A stretch of DNA of 64,000 nt from Apodemus sylvaticus (GCF_947179515.1 NC_067495.1:27667913-27731912); one strand, 5' to 3'. Positions 1 through 48,521 are shown, counted from the stretch's first letter. The notes: generated by a model from the sequence alone, not told the origin. Program-made: numbers and translations.

Positions 1-56
1 TATATGTAACTTTTGTCCCTAGTAATTTTCTGGCTAGGACTTCTATATTTTAAAAC

Positions 57-822
57 AATGAAAAGCTAAATTCTTAAGATGATGGCACAATAAACAAGCT
101 CAAAATAAACAAGTTACAATTCACCCAGCACAGGAAGCTCAAGAAGAAGGAGGACTGAAGTGAGGGTGCTTTGGTTCCTCTGAGAAAGGGAACAAAATAC
201 TCACAGGAGCAATAAGGGAGACAATATGTGGAGCAGAGACTGAAGTAAAGGCCACCCAGAGACTGCCCTATCTGGGGATTCACTCTACGGTCACCAAACC
301 CTGACACTACTATGGACAACAATATACCAAAAGGAGCATGGCATGGTTGTCTCCAGAAGGGCCCTGCCAGAGCCTTACAAATACAGAGGCAGATGCTACC
401 AGCCAACCATGGGACTGGGTGTGGGGGTCCCCAATGGAGGACCTGGAGGGTGGTCTGGAGGAGATGAAGGGGTTTACAGCCCTATTGGACGAACAATGAT
501 TTCGGACACCCAGACGACCCAGGACTCCCAGGGACTAAGCCATCAACCAAGGGGTACACATGGTTCCAGCCAAAAATGTGGCAGAAGAATACCTTGTTGG
601 GTATCAGTGGGAGGAGTGGTCCTTGGTCAGGTAAAGGCTCAATAGATGTCCCAACAAAGGGAAACCGAGGCCGAGGGAAGTGGGAGTGTCAGGTGGAGGG
701 AGGAGGGGTTGGAGGTCTTTGGGGAGGGGGAAATTGGGAAAGGTTTTACCATTGGCAATGTAAATGAAGAGGCTATTCAATGTAAAAAAAAAATGAAAAG
801 CTAAATTCTTAAGATGATGGCA
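57..822 (+). mobile_element. L1 3'-end insertion with 31-bp target duplication
   Basis: A 5'-truncated L1 in plus orientation lies between two perfect 31-bp direct repeats at 57-87 and 792-822. The body has the rodent L1 3' UTR motifs: CCAGAGACTGCCC, ACAAATACAGAGGCAGATGC, GATGAAGGGGTTTACAGCCC, CACCAGTGGGAGGAG-like text, a G-rich purine run at 660-735 and a final A tract at 784-793. Truncation removes ORF1 and ORF2. It sits in Ace2 intron 14, antisense to the gene. Confidence 0.85.
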
Positions 823-1179
823 TAGCTCCAGTTGATGTCTACAATGAAATGACTTGAACCAGGCAGATAGATAGATACTCTAACCCTGCTGCACATGGGC
901 ACTGAAAGTACCTCTCATCAGTGATCAGCTTTAGAATCAAATTTGCATGGAAAGGGCACATGAATGTGAATGCCCAGACAAGAGAATCGAGAAGTTTCCT
1001 GATCTACCAGGAGTAATTTCAATTTATTAGGCCAAAGAAGAGCTAATAAAAGAATGATGAAAATAAGTATTCTTGTGATCCTACAATGGACACTAAAAAG
1101 TGAGAATTCAAACTCAGAGTTGAGAAGCAATGGACTTGTGTTTCTATAATTGCTGTCTGCTAGCCTGATATTTTCAATC

Positions 1180-1285
1180 CTAATGGGAGGGCAGGTGGGG
1201 AGGAACCGGCAGGAGTACAGTGAGGAGAAACTGTAATCAGAATACATTAGATGAGAAAAGAATTTATTTTTAATAAAAGGGGAAA
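1180..1285 (+). mobile_element. L1 (Lx-type) 3' tail fragment
   Basis: About 100 bp resembles the extreme 3' end of older rodent L1 (Lx): a GGGAGG-rich purine stretch, CTGTAATCAGAATACATTAGATGAGAAAAG-like text and a terminal AATAAAAG. No target duplication was found. The flanks 823-1179 and 1286-1855 show nothing I recognise. Confidence 0.5.
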
Positions 1286-1945
1286 TTTTCTTTCTTGTGT
1301 TTTCATTTTTAAAGCTTGTGTTATACATATTGGTGTCTTAGCAAACTTTGTCAAGTCTTAGGAAATATTTAACTTTTCAGGAAATGGGGAGGCAGAAACT
1401 GAATCTTTGAATCTATACACTGACACGTCAGTTTTCTGTAGAACATTGGACTGTTTTATCTGATTGTCCTGGGTTTCTAGGATGGACACACCCAAGCTGT
1501 TTATCCCATCTACCTGAGACAACATGTCCTCTCCTCTTTCCTAATCAAAGCTGCCATTGAAAAGGAGACTGTTTGGGAAGAGGAAGGGGAAAGGTGAAGG
1601 CGGCCTGGGGAAGAGAGTAAACGAAGGCATATATTGCCATCAAAGTAAATTATGTAAATATATGAAAATCTCCCAATGAAACCCACTTTGTAGCATTATT
1701 ACTACATACTAATAAACTTGTCTCTCTTAAAAGCTTGTACTTCCCAGGGCTTGATCAAGTGAGATAGGTGTTCAGGGGGGAGCAATAACGAAATCTATAA
1801 ACAATAAGATTTTTCTATTAAATATTTTGTTACTCGAAAGTCTATCTTTCTGTCAACGGTTCTCAAACGTGCCTGTACTTAGAACTTCTAGGAAATTGTA
1901 AAAGTCTAGGAAACTCTTAGAACTCTAGGAAATTTTACATTTTAA

Positions 1946-2146
1946 AAATACACTTATTTTATGTGTTAGGAGTGTTTTGCTGGTACCATGTGCATGCCAG
2001 GCACCTGCGAAGATCACAATAAGGCACAAGAGTCCCTGGAACTGGGGTTAGGAATAGTTGTGAGCCAGCATGGGGGTACAGTGAACCTGGGTCCTCTGCT
2101 AAAGCCACAAGAGTGCTTAACTGCCAAGTCATCACTCCAGCTCCAG
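1946..2146 (-). mobile_element. B3/B2 SINE
   Basis: Read on the minus strand this has the tRNA-derived head GGAGTGATGACTTGGCAGTT and the CCCAGGTTCACTGTACC box, and ends near an A-rich TTTTAAAATG tail at 1940-1946. It is diverged. Confidence 0.75.
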
Positions 2147-2164
2147 ATTTTAAAACTCTGAATG

Positions 2165-2300
2165 AGGCTGGACATAGTGGTGTGTGCCTTTAATCTGAGC
2201 TCTCAGGAGGCTTTCTGGGAGTTGAGGACCAATCTCACCTACATAGTGACTTCTAGGCTAGCTGTAACTGCACAGTGAGACTCTGTCTCAAATGAAAAGA
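2165..2300 (+). mobile_element. B1 SINE
   Basis: Contains the 7SL-derived B1 motifs AGGCTGGACATAGTGGTG, GCCTTTAATCTGAGCTC and GAGACTCTGTCTCAAA. It is an older, diverged copy. Confidence 0.75.
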
Positions 2301-2434
2301 AAACTCTTGATGCTCAAATCTTGGTGTCACATTCCAGAACAATTAAACCAGCATCTCTGGAGGTGTAGCACACACACACTCATATTTTGAAGACTTCCCA
2401 TGCAGTTCCAATGTTGAGCCAAGTTTGAGACTTG

Positions 2435-2562
2435 GAGTTTCCCAGGTATTCTGATGTATGCAAAACACATGGAGAGCTTACAAAAATGGGGATCCTGATT
2501 AAGCAGGTCCACGACTGGGACCTGAGATGCTATACTTTTAAAACAAGCTTCCAGATTTGAAA
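2435..2562. mobile_element. MER5A-like hAT transposon remnant
   Basis: CCCAGGTATTCTGATGTATGC followed by GGAGAGCTTACAAAAATGG and GATTAAGCAGGTCCACGACTGGGACCTGAGAT resembles the ancient MER5A family. A possible outer end, GGTTCTCAAACGTGC, lies at 1859-1873, so SINEs may have split it. Assignment is tentative. Confidence 0.4.
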
Positions 2563-2905
2563 ATCATCCTAAGTGAGATAACCCAATCACAAAAGAATAC
2601 ACATGGAATGCATTCTCTGATAAGTGGATATTAATTAGCCCAGAAGCCCTGAATACCCAAGGCACAAATTGCATAACAAATGACGCCCATGAAGAAGTAT
2701 GGAGAGGGTCCTGATCCTGGAAAGGATTGATCTAGCATTGGAGAGGAATATAAGGACAGAGAAAAAGGAGGGAGGTGATTGGAGAATGGATGGAGAGAAG
2801 GTTTATGGGACATATGGGGGAGGGGGGATCCGGGGAAAGGGGAAATCATTTGGAATGTAAACAAAGAATATAGAAAATAAAAATATTTAAAAAAAAAAAG
2901 AAAGA
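2560..2905 (+). mobile_element. L1 3' UTR fragment
   Basis: Has the rodent L1 motifs GATAAGTGGATATTA, AGCCCAGAAGCCCTGAATACCC, GGACATATGGGGGAGGGG and the end GGAATGTAAACAAAG followed by an A-rich tail. Internally deleted compared with the copy at 57-822. Confidence 0.7.
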
Positions 2906-3180
2906 AAATGTCCCCCATAAACCAGACAAGTGATAAAACAAGAACATAAAAAACGGTTAAGAAAACAAAATCAACCAAAAAACCCAAGAAAAGAAACACT
3001 CCTCACCATATAACCAGGACCTTGTCCTTAAATACAAATCATAGTGATGAGTCAATTGGGAAGGTGGGTGTTGGATAATTACTGTACGGATGTTTCAGCA
3101 GAGATCTTCATAACACACTCAAGGTAAGAAGTGAATAGTAGGCATTGCCTATCCAGTAAGAGATGGATTACAAAAAAAAA

Positions 3181-3363
3181 GGGAGGAAAGAAGGGAGGGA
3201 GGGATAAAAGGAGGGAGGGAGGGAGGGAGGGAGGGAGGGAGGGAGGGAGGGATAAAAGGAGGGAGGGAGGGAGGGAGGGAGGGAGGGAGGGAGGGAGGAA
3301 GGAAGGAAGGAAGGAAGGAAGGAAGGAAGGAAGGAAGGAAGGAAGGAAGGAAGGAAGGAAGGA
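3181..3363 (+). repeat. (GGGA)n/(GGAA)n polypurine microsatellite
   Basis: A 180-bp uninterrupted polypurine tract switching from GGGA to GGAA units. On the Ace2 transcript strand it is polypyrimidine, 140 bp downstream of exon 14. Mirror symmetry makes triplex (H-DNA) formation possible. Confidence 0.9.
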
Positions 3364-3504
3364 GTCAGTTGAAGGCCAGAGCTGGGCTTATAGTTTTAAG
3401 TGAACCATGGGTTCCTCTCTTTCTTTACACCATACTAGAATGGGATTTCGAGGGAAGAGAATGAATTGAAGAAAAATGGGATCATCATTTAGAACAATAC
3501 TCAC

Positions 3505-40331
<36,827 letters not shown>

Positions 40332-40435
40332 CTTTCCCCGTGCACCAAGATCCCAGCCACTGAGAAACTTTCCCTAGAGTAAAATCTCTTCATGAGTTTT
40401 TCTCTCTCATCAGCCTTTGAACTTGGGTTGGGCAC
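40332..40435 (-). other. Ace2: Ace2 5' leader with upstream ATGs
   Basis: The sequence just upstream of the start codon is a recognisable ACE2 5' UTR (CTCTAGGGAAAGTTTCTCAG, then GATCTTGG and CACGGGGAAAG). Two upstream ATGs, at 40435-40433 and 40393-40391, lie in one frame that stays open past the main start to 40244. A TTTTACTCTAG at about 40374-40384 could act as a splice acceptor for an upstream non-coding exon. The true transcription start cannot be read from sequence alone. Confidence 0.6.
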
Positions 40436-40670
40436 TGAGCAGGGAAGAAAAAAAAAAGCAGAAGAAACAGAAGAGAACAGTAAACAAGCTTCTGGACCAA
40501 TATGAAGTTAATCCTGGAGAGGACAGATATGTAAACAGATATTTTAGAATGATTTTTTTTAAAGTAAACTAAATAAAGACATGTTATTCATTAATCCTAG
40601 AAAACCTTAGCTTTGCTAACATTTTATGGCCAAATCAAAACTTGGACATTTAGTTAATATGTTCCTTAAA
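40436..40670 (-). promoter_or_regulatory. Putative proximal promoter of Ace2
   Basis: On the transcript strand this stretch contains two forkhead-like TGTTTAC motifs (complement at 40480-40488 and 40529-40537) and two HNF1-type half sites GTTAAT (40507-40512 and 40653-40658). HNF1 and forkhead factors are known regulators of ACE2. No convincing TATA box and no CpG island is seen. Position directly upstream of the leader supports a promoter role; the individual sites are inference. Confidence 0.4.
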
Positions 40671-40829
40671 AGCTGTTAAAAATACACTGGGGGTGGGGTG
40701 CGTGTACTATGACTTTACAGTAACAAAGAAAAGGGTTAGAATTAAAAATCACAGGACAAATTTTGGAACTTATAACCTTTTCTGATAATTCTATCAATAA
40801 GTTAGTTATCCATCCTCTCCCTCTCCCCT

Positions 40830-40984
40830 TTCTCTCTTTCTTGGTATTTCTGAAACAGTTTCTCTCTGTAGCCTTGGCTGTCCTGGAACTCTCTCTGTAG
40901 ACCAGGCTAGCCTCAAACTCAGAGATCTGCTTCCCTCTGCCTCCCAAGTGCTGGAATTAAAGGTGTGCACCACAGCCACCTGGC
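40830..40984 (-). mobile_element. B1 SINE upstream of Ace2
   Basis: On the minus strand GGTGTGCACCTTTAATTCCAGCACTTGGGAGGC and GAGTTTGAGGCTAGCCTGGTCTACAGAG identify a full B1. It lies 500-650 bp upstream of the Ace2 start, in the same orientation as the gene. Confidence 0.93.
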
Positions 40985-41109
40985 TGAAATTTTTTTTTCT
41001 TTTTAAGAATCCTATAAAAACAAAGGCAAAGTTGCTTACTTACTTGTAAGGGAAACTCTTAAGTAAGGAAGTGAGCTTTTGTAAGCATTCACTTAAAATT
41101 AATAGAGAG

Positions 41110-41265
41110 AATGGGGCTGGGCAGTGGTGGTACATGCCTTTAATCCCAGCACCCAGGAGACAAAGGAAGGCAGATCTCTGAGTTTGAGGGCAGCCTGGTC
41201 TCCCAGTCGAGGATAACTAGAGCTATACAAAGAAGCCCTGTCTCTAAAAATCAAAAATAAATGCA
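41110..41265 (+). mobile_element. B1 SINE
   Basis: GGGCAGTGGTGGTACATGCCTTTAATCCCAGC, GGCAGATCTCTGAGTTTGAGG and CCCTGTCTCTAAAAATC. It forms an inverted pair with the B1 at 40830-40984, 125 bp apart. Confidence 0.93.
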
Positions 41266-43080
41266 TTTCTCTGCCCATTTAAGAAATTATAAGACTATTG
41301 TCCCCTCCGGAGGGAATTTGATGCTCCCTATTTGCCTTTGGTAAAGTTTCAAGCTGTCATCTTCTAACGCTCGGGAACCATGTGAAACTCTAGTTCTATG
41401 GCTGACTTCATCAGGAGCATCTTTCCCTTTCACTTACCTGCTTATGACTTAGCTGAGAACTCAAGGAAGGACTAATGACTCCGCATTATGAAATCCACAG
41501 TGTATCCATGTCAAGGCCTTGGCATCCATAGATATGATGGGATCATAGCAATGTGAACTCCGAAGAGATTTTAATGGTTATCCCGGTGAAGTGCAGCAGC
41601 TGGCTCCGTGTCCTCATTCCCAGAGTGTGAGAGAGGAGCCACTTTAAATGGCAGGGCTCATGGGCCCTACTTGATTATGATTATGAAACCTTCACACAGA
41701 GCAAACATTTCTCCATCCAGAAAAACAAGTCTTCCAGGTTCAGAAGAAATGCTAATAACCAACCCTGAAAAATAATTCCACTACTTTGCTTTATTCTAAA
41801 CCTGGGCAGACAATTGTAGAATAAGAAAAAGCAGTAATTGCTCAAAGTACTTTGTGTCATAACATTTTATTTAAGCATCCCAACATACCTGTGGGCAAAT
41901 ATTTACATCACCATTTTATGGAGTGTGAAATAGAGCTTAAGTAGCTAAACATCACTAGGCTAATGAGAGGAAGCAGGCCTTGGATCCAGACTGTCTGACT
42001 CTAGAGTACAGGCTCCCAGCTAAGTTATATTTTACAGGAGTGTAAGAGCAGGATTGGAACCATACATAACTAAAGGAGAAAGACTTACTTCTTTAATGAA
42101 GATGATAGATTTGGTTCTACAACATCAAATGAGAATCAAAATAAATCAGGGGGCAAATTTCAATAATTAAAAAATGGCAGGAGAGAAGAGTTGATGCAGA
42201 TGTGGCAGTGATGCTTTTTCACGCACAGGAATTTGCAATCTCTTTGCTTCTCATGAGCTTAAGGGAAAAAAAATAACCGGACGACACAATGAGGCACAGC
42301 ATGTGAGTCCCTGAACATGAACATTACATTTAAAAAAAAAAAAGCTGAAAGAAACCTCTAGTAGCTCAGAACACCTCCTGAATGAACTGCTTGGGGTTAA
42401 GAGGGAAAACAGAGCAGCTTAAATTCAATTTACTGAGACAGAAAATATAGAAAGCAAGATACAGAATCCAAGCTAAAAAATAAGATGGACACGAAGACTA
42501 AAGTAGAGATGAGGCAAGGAAAATGGTGGCAGCCAAGAAACTTGGAGCAGCAAGGGAAATGGTGGCATTGCATAGAGCTACTACGGTGCGAGCCTGCAAC
42601 GGCCAACAGCAAATACTCGGAACTGCTGGGATTTTAGTTCACTCTTCATTGAGAAGATTATGATACTCTGTTCCCTAGAAGCACTATCTTTGAGTCCATT
42701 CTGAGAATAGAAAGGACCCTCTAGAGATGGAGAGCCTGTGACCCAGGAAAACAACTGGCCTCAAAGAACATATTATCTTTAAGGAAAGAGAGCCAGAAAA
42801 AAAAGATGAGATGATTAGACAGGCAGGAAAGCTATTCTAACTTTGAAAAAACTTTGGAGTTGGGATGTGTTTGATAAAAAGCACAGCATTTGACCTTGAT
42901 CCTTAAAAAACTGTACAATATAATTTTTATTATGTAACTAATAAGCACTTGGAAAATATCTGGTCCATAAGGGATGTTCTAAGAAGTCAGGTGCTGCCTC
43001 CCTGAATTTCCTTCTAATGAAAGCATACAATCTGTTTCTCATATAAGAAAAATTCCAAAGACATAGCTTTCATCTCAATA
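41266..43080. other. Upstream of Ace2: mostly unique sequence
   Basis: No gene is seen. ACCATTTTATGGAGTGTGAAATAGAGC to GGATCCAGACTGTCTGACTC at about 41911-42003 is an ancient MIR/L2-class remnant. The remainder could contain distal enhancers but nothing specific can be read. Confidence 0.45.
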
Positions 43081-43082
43081 AA

Positions 43083-43180
43083 GATATATATATATAGATA
43101 TATATAGATATATATAGATATATATAGATATATATAGATATATATAGATATATATAGATATATATAGATATATATAGATA
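43083..43180 (+). repeat. Tandem 10-mer, (TATATAGATA)9
   Basis: Nine perfect 10-bp units from 43091 to 43180, preceded by an AT run. The period of 10 is close to one helical turn. Confidence 0.93.
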
Positions 43181-43184
43181 TGCC

Positions 43185-46100
43185 CCTGAAACAACCACAT
43201 AGTACAGGATTAACAGTTGTCTAATGTATGATCAACAAGAATCTTGATTCAGCTAGTATTTATTGACTGCCTACTGTGGGCTCTGTGGTACTCTAGACGT
43301 TATATGCAAGCACTAACACATAAGGCAGCAAAGATTGCCATAGGTGTTGTATTATCTGATATTTGGGTATAGAGCACAATTGAGTACTCTGTGATTAATA
43401 CTATGGCTTACATTAATCAGAAAAACAGAAGAAAGGAAGGAAAAGAATGATGAAATGGGGAGAGAGGTTTTCTGTTAAAGAGGGGGGTTATTTCTGAAAA
43501 GGTGTCCTCTGAGAAGTCTAACAGGATGTGTGAAAGCTCTCTGGGAGAAGCCTTTTCTGGATAAAGGTGGGAGCCACGCACAAAGAGTGTAGGCAGATCT
43601 CCAAAACATCAGAGCCTATGTGACAAGCTGTGAAGCTGAGAAGAAAGCTTTGTCTCACACCAGGAGAGCCTTAAAGAAAATGCCACCTTTGATTTTTTTT
43701 TACCCTTAGGCTCGATGGACAATGGAAGTCTTCAAGTAGAGAAGTCTTTACAGGCTCTGGCTGCTGCTTAGCGAACATACTAAGGAGATTGAGCTGTTTG
43801 ACTTTAGGCCTTTGATATACTAGTACTTTGTACGTAATTTCTTTACTGCAAAGCTACTGGTCTCGTGGGGATGGTACATTTTATGAATTCATACCGGAGT
43901 AGTAATAAAAGCCACTCATAATGAAAGTGTCAGTGTAATAATTTATAACCTTCCATACTGAGATATTTAAGCAACCTGTCTGTCAGACAATCCTTCAGGG
44001 ACATTCACTGCATCGGTGCTTGGCTAAAGGCTTGCTTGATTCCAGGGTCCACTTGGACTGTGGGATCATGATTTTTTCATTTTTTAAAACTGGCCTATGC
44101 TAAAATAGGAGGGAAAAAGACTCTTATAGAAGGAGCAGGTTCATTTGTGAAAGAGTTGAAAGAGAGAAAGTCTGATTGAGCAAGTCTAGCCATGAAAAAC
44201 ATGCCAGGTGCTCTCTGGTAATAATCAGGCTCATGGATAAAGCCTCTTCCGTACAGAAAGAATAGTGCTGTCTTGAGGGAAGAAGGGAAAAATCCTAAAC
44301 GTAATGGTTCCCTCCTGATATTTCCAGATGCTAACTTTGTGGTTACACTTGCTTTGCACCAGGCTATGCACAGAAACTCTTCACCCATAACATTGATAAA
44401 TGGGAATCTCGAGACCCTGTTACTATTAAGGAAACAACTTCCCAGTGATCTCATGACTGACCTAAATCCCCACAACTGACAGGAGTGGATTTCAGGTTGT
44501 TAAGAGAAGGATCGTTACTCTCTGTTACATCGTAGCTTCAGTCACCTACTAGCTTCAAGTATGTAGTAAGTCCTCATCAGTCTGGCATGTTCTCAGAAGA
44601 AGCAGGCCCACACAAGCAAAGCAGAAATGCAATGTTTTGACTACAACAATTTTATGCTTTAACCCTATTTGAAATAGAAAGTGCCATCGGGCAGATTCCA
44701 TACTGATTCTGATTTGCTTGGGTATTGCTTTGTGTTGTATCGTTTTGTTGTTGATTTCTTTCTTTCCTGAATACTGTTTACTGACCAGTCCATACTGTGG
44801 ACCTGAGGGCTCTGCAGTAAATGACTTCAAGTAGTTTTATTGCTAATAATTCTGCTGTCTCTGCACATTCTGTATTCACATGGCTTCTTGGAGTATCAGC
44901 TCTTAGTAGCCTCACCTACTGCTTTTGATCTTCTCCCTGCTTTTGATCTTCTGTCTTCTAAGACCTTAGTGGAAACTGCATAATCATGAGATTCTGTCAG
45001 GAAGCTCTCTTTGCATAGGTTCATACCTGCAGGTGGATCGTCAATCTCCTAGAACAAAGTACATAGACTTTGAGATCCAGGTTTCCCTTACTGATCAATT
45101 TTGTATGTACTTCCAACTGAGTCACAAGCAGTAAGGTTGCCAAACAGCTAGAGCAAAACCAGCTTCTATTTTCCCATGCTAGAAACATTTAAAAGAAAGA
45201 ATATGATAACACTTCATCTTAAAATTGGTTGACTAATGCTTCTGACAGAAACAAAAAGGGTGATATTAGGAATACAAAACAGAGAGATAGTTTTAAAGTT
45301 TACATGACTACAAATGATTCATGCTTACTACAACTGTTTTTGGCTATACATTGATCACATACAGTAAGTTCCTAATGTTCTTTAGAAAAGGGGCAATTTG
45401 GTTTCTGCCCACTCTCTCCTTTTTCTATCTTCAATTTCACAGTAGACCATTCCTCCTACAGATAATCTCCATTAACCAACTTGACAAATCTTTTCAACAG
45501 AAATCAAATTTGTTGAATACTCTGTGTGTTCCTGGCAAGTTATAGCGATTACGAGTTCCTGAAATTTATGATTCTGTCTTACTTGACACAGTAACACTGA
45601 TGTATTTTCACATATAGAGTATAAAATATCAGACAGCACTGGAACAGGGGAACCACTAATATCCATTTGTGTCTAGGACCTCAACTACCCTAAGTTTATA
45701 CAATTTAGAACTTTCCGAAATATTGAGGCTTTATCCTACATGAAACAGGATTCGTGACAAAGGTAAAATAGAAATGTGACATGATCTTGTTTATATTTGA
45801 GAGAAACCACTTCAGTTGCTATTCCAAGAGAACACTCTACATGCAGAAAGTAAGGACAGCCTTTATCCAAGGAAGGTATGATAGGGGCATGGTGGTGGCA
45901 GTATTGGCAAAGTGTGGTTAGATTCTGAATGCACTTTGTAATTTTTTTTTAAAGGAGTCTCAAAAGCTGAAGGATCATTTGAGTCTTTGGAAGCTAAACA
46001 AATAAAAAGGTCAAAGATGAAACAAATAAAAAGGTCAAAGTTGAGATCAATTTAGAAGGAGAAGATTGCTAGTAAACAGGTTTGAAGGGATGATTAAGAG

Positions 46101-46310
46101 TCTGGTGGAGCTTGTGAGATCACTTGGAAACCTAAGTTAAGATGCTGAGAAGACAAATATGAAGTTTGGCAGAGAGTTCAGGGATAGGAATTTAAATCTG
46201 ATAATTGCCAACTAAAGATGGTAAATTAAACATATCTTGACACAATTAAGATCAAGTGATCCTAGTGTACTGAAAATTATTACTTAATCCAGACTGAAGA
46301 GAAATAAGAT
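43185..46310. other. Intergenic, no recognised element
   Basis: Open frames such as 44475-44095 (minus, 126 codons) have no known domain and are probably chance. A 24-bp tandem duplication is at 45996-46043. Confidence 0.45.
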
Positions 46311-46314
46311 GCAC

Positions 46315-46462
46315 GAATAATATCCAGGTGTGGTGGTGTCCACCTTTAGTCTCAGTCCTCGGGAGGCAGAGACAGGAGGATCTCTGAGTTTAAGACCACC
46401 ATGGTCTACAGAACAGCCAAAGTTACACTGAGAAACTCTGTCCAAAAACAAACAAACAAACA
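46315..46462 (+). mobile_element. B1 SINE
   Basis: CCAGGTGTGGTGGTGTCCACCTTTAGTCTC, GGGAGGCAGAGACAGGAGGATC and GAAACTCTGTCC followed by (CAAA)n. Confidence 0.92.
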
Positions 46463-47269
46463 AACAAGGACAAATGTGAAAAAGAAAACCAACGTCCCTA
46501 GAGGCCTCATCTGCGAAATACACATAGTTATGATGCAGGGGAGTTGTAGGAACTTGATCACTAGTTTTCAGCCACATTAGAACTATCTTAGAAGCACAGA
46601 GATATTGAACTGACATAAGATGGATATCCAGGAAAGGTAATGAACATAAAAGATAAGTGATTTAGAGCTAATACATAGACAGGCTTCAGCATTGGTAGGC
46701 ACTCAAAACATAGTAAAAAATAAATAAATAAATAAAATAAAGCAAACACAAACCCTCATTTTAGAGCCAGATCCTGTCTCTCAGCTAAAGTTTAAAGGTG
46801 ACTAAAGAATTTTCCATGTTGGTTAATGCTCCTAATTGTCTCTAAATGTCTTAGAAAAGCCTTAGCTTTTGTTGGCTTCTATCCCAGGCTACGAGTCATG
46901 CTTTCTGTTCCAACTGGAAATGTTCAATGGTAGTTGTCTTCTTGACAGACTGTGCTTGGAGACCTCATTGTACTCTTCCTCATTCATCTAAGGGATGTGT
47001 CTGTTTTAGGTCATCAGGGGGGATCCTAGTCAAGACCAATTACTAACCTTCTCCCCACATCTCCATCTATTCAGACCCCCTCTTATCAGTCTGGAAGATG
47101 GAACCTCCTGCAGTGCCTAGTAATACCAAATGTCTCCGATCCAAGAACTAACCAAGCCTAACCCTGCTTAGCTTCTGAGATAAATGAAATCAGGTGTGAA
47201 ATTTAGGATGGTATAGCTATAGACAAGATTAGAACCCTTAAAAGCTAATGAAATAGTATGTCACATGGT

Positions 47270-47605
47270 GGTTTAAACGTCATTGTCAACTTTAGTAAGT
47301 TTTAAATCACCTAAGAGACACAAGGCTTGACAAAGTACTACCATCCCATGGAACGTAAAACTTAACGGAAGGAGGAAGGGAGCTACACGCCATCCTTCAT
47401 CTCTCCCTACTTCTGTGCACCTCATCTGCGATCACCACATACACATATGCAATGTGACTAGCTGCCTCGTGTTCCCACTACCTTGTATTCTCCACCATGA
47501 TGGATTGCATTCCCCACAACAATGGACCAAAACAAGCCTTTCCTCTCTAAACTATTTGTTATGTATTTTGCCACAACTATGAGAAGAGTAACTAATATAC
47601 CTAGA
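47270..47605 (+). repeat. Dispersed rodent repeat, copy 4 of 4 (diverged)
   Basis: TCATTGTCAACTTTAGTAAG, a CATGATGGATTGCATTCCCCAC box and AAACAAGCCTTTCCTCTCTAAAC to TTGCCACAACTATGAGAAG follow the block order of the other three copies but with lower similarity. Confidence 0.45.
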
Positions 47606-47949
47606 TTATTGCAACTGTACTAACTGCCAGAAGAAGTTATGTCCAGAAGGAATGCTGATAATGGCTATAATGAGTTGATTTTATTTTTTATTTTTTGCAA
47701 TTTGCCAATCTGACAATTTGAGTGTTTTAAATGTCATAATATTTTTTAATGAGTCAAGAAACAACTCCACCTACACAACCACAATATTAAAACTGGTCCT
47801 CACCATCACCACATACACATATATTAGCTCTATTTAGACAGTTTCAATCCTTTATTGTCCTCCACAGCACTTACCACCGTATGTGGTAAGTATGTATAAT
47901 TACATTCTATTAGTTTATCTTTAATATAGCCTGCCCTACTAAAACATCA

Positions 47950-48060
47950 ACTCAAAGAGGTTAGAGAGTTGTCTGCTTTGTTCACTGCTCATTAGCTTCA
48001 GCTGCTTAGAAAAGTGACTGTCACATAATAGGCACACAATAAATATAAATTGGATGAAGG
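47950..48060 (+). mobile_element. MIR SINE tail
   Basis: GTCTGCTTTGTTCACTGC to GTGACTGTCACATAATAGGCACACAATAAATATAAATTGGATGAA is the well-known MIR 3' end. Confidence 0.6.
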
Positions 48061-48343
48061 TGCCACATAGAACCTCAATAATAAGAGAAGGAAGGTAACT
48101 CAGTTACTTATTCTGTACCACTTATTTTATGTTCAGACTCCAATCACAGAATATGGTAGATGGTGGTATCAACTGATTACATTATGGGCAATTCTTTTCA
48201 TACAAGATGAAAATTGGAGCTATAATTTGAATTAATATTCTGGATGACATGAGAAAAAAATAGTGTGATTATTCTAAGCCAGGTACTGGGGTCGATGCCT
48301 TATATGTGTTAAGTCACTAAAGAGATCACCTAAGTGATCCTAT

Positions 48344-48521
48344 AAGAAAGAAATTGGATATTCAGCAAAACCAGAACGGGGAAGTGGGAAGGGGTGGGTG
48401 GGAGGACAGGGGAAGAGAAGGGGGTTTGCGGGACTTTCGGGGAGTGGAGGGGCTAGAAAAGGGGAAATCATTTGAAATGTAAATAAATTATATCGAATAA
48501 AAAAAAAAAGAAAGAAATTGG
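48344..48521 (+). mobile_element. Short L1 3' insertion with 14-bp target duplication
   Basis: About 150 bp of L1 3' terminus (GGGGTGGGTGGGAGGACAGGGG, GGGGCTAGAAAAGGGGAAATCATTTGAAATGTAAAT, A tail) lies between perfect copies of AAGAAAGAAATTGG at 48344-48357 and 48508-48521. Confidence 0.88.

Noticed and set aside
3181..3363. CRISPR-like or satellite array in the repeated purine tract
   Set aside because: Units are 4 bp with no spacers; ordinary microsatellite in a mammalian genome.
1..3504. Search for Ace2 exon 15 (YEW...) at the left edge
   Set aside because: No minus-strand sequence encoding the expected conserved residues was found; intron 14 extends beyond the window.
44095..44475. 126-codon minus-strand ORF
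   Set aside because: No recognisable motif, single exon, not supported by promoter or poly(A) signal.
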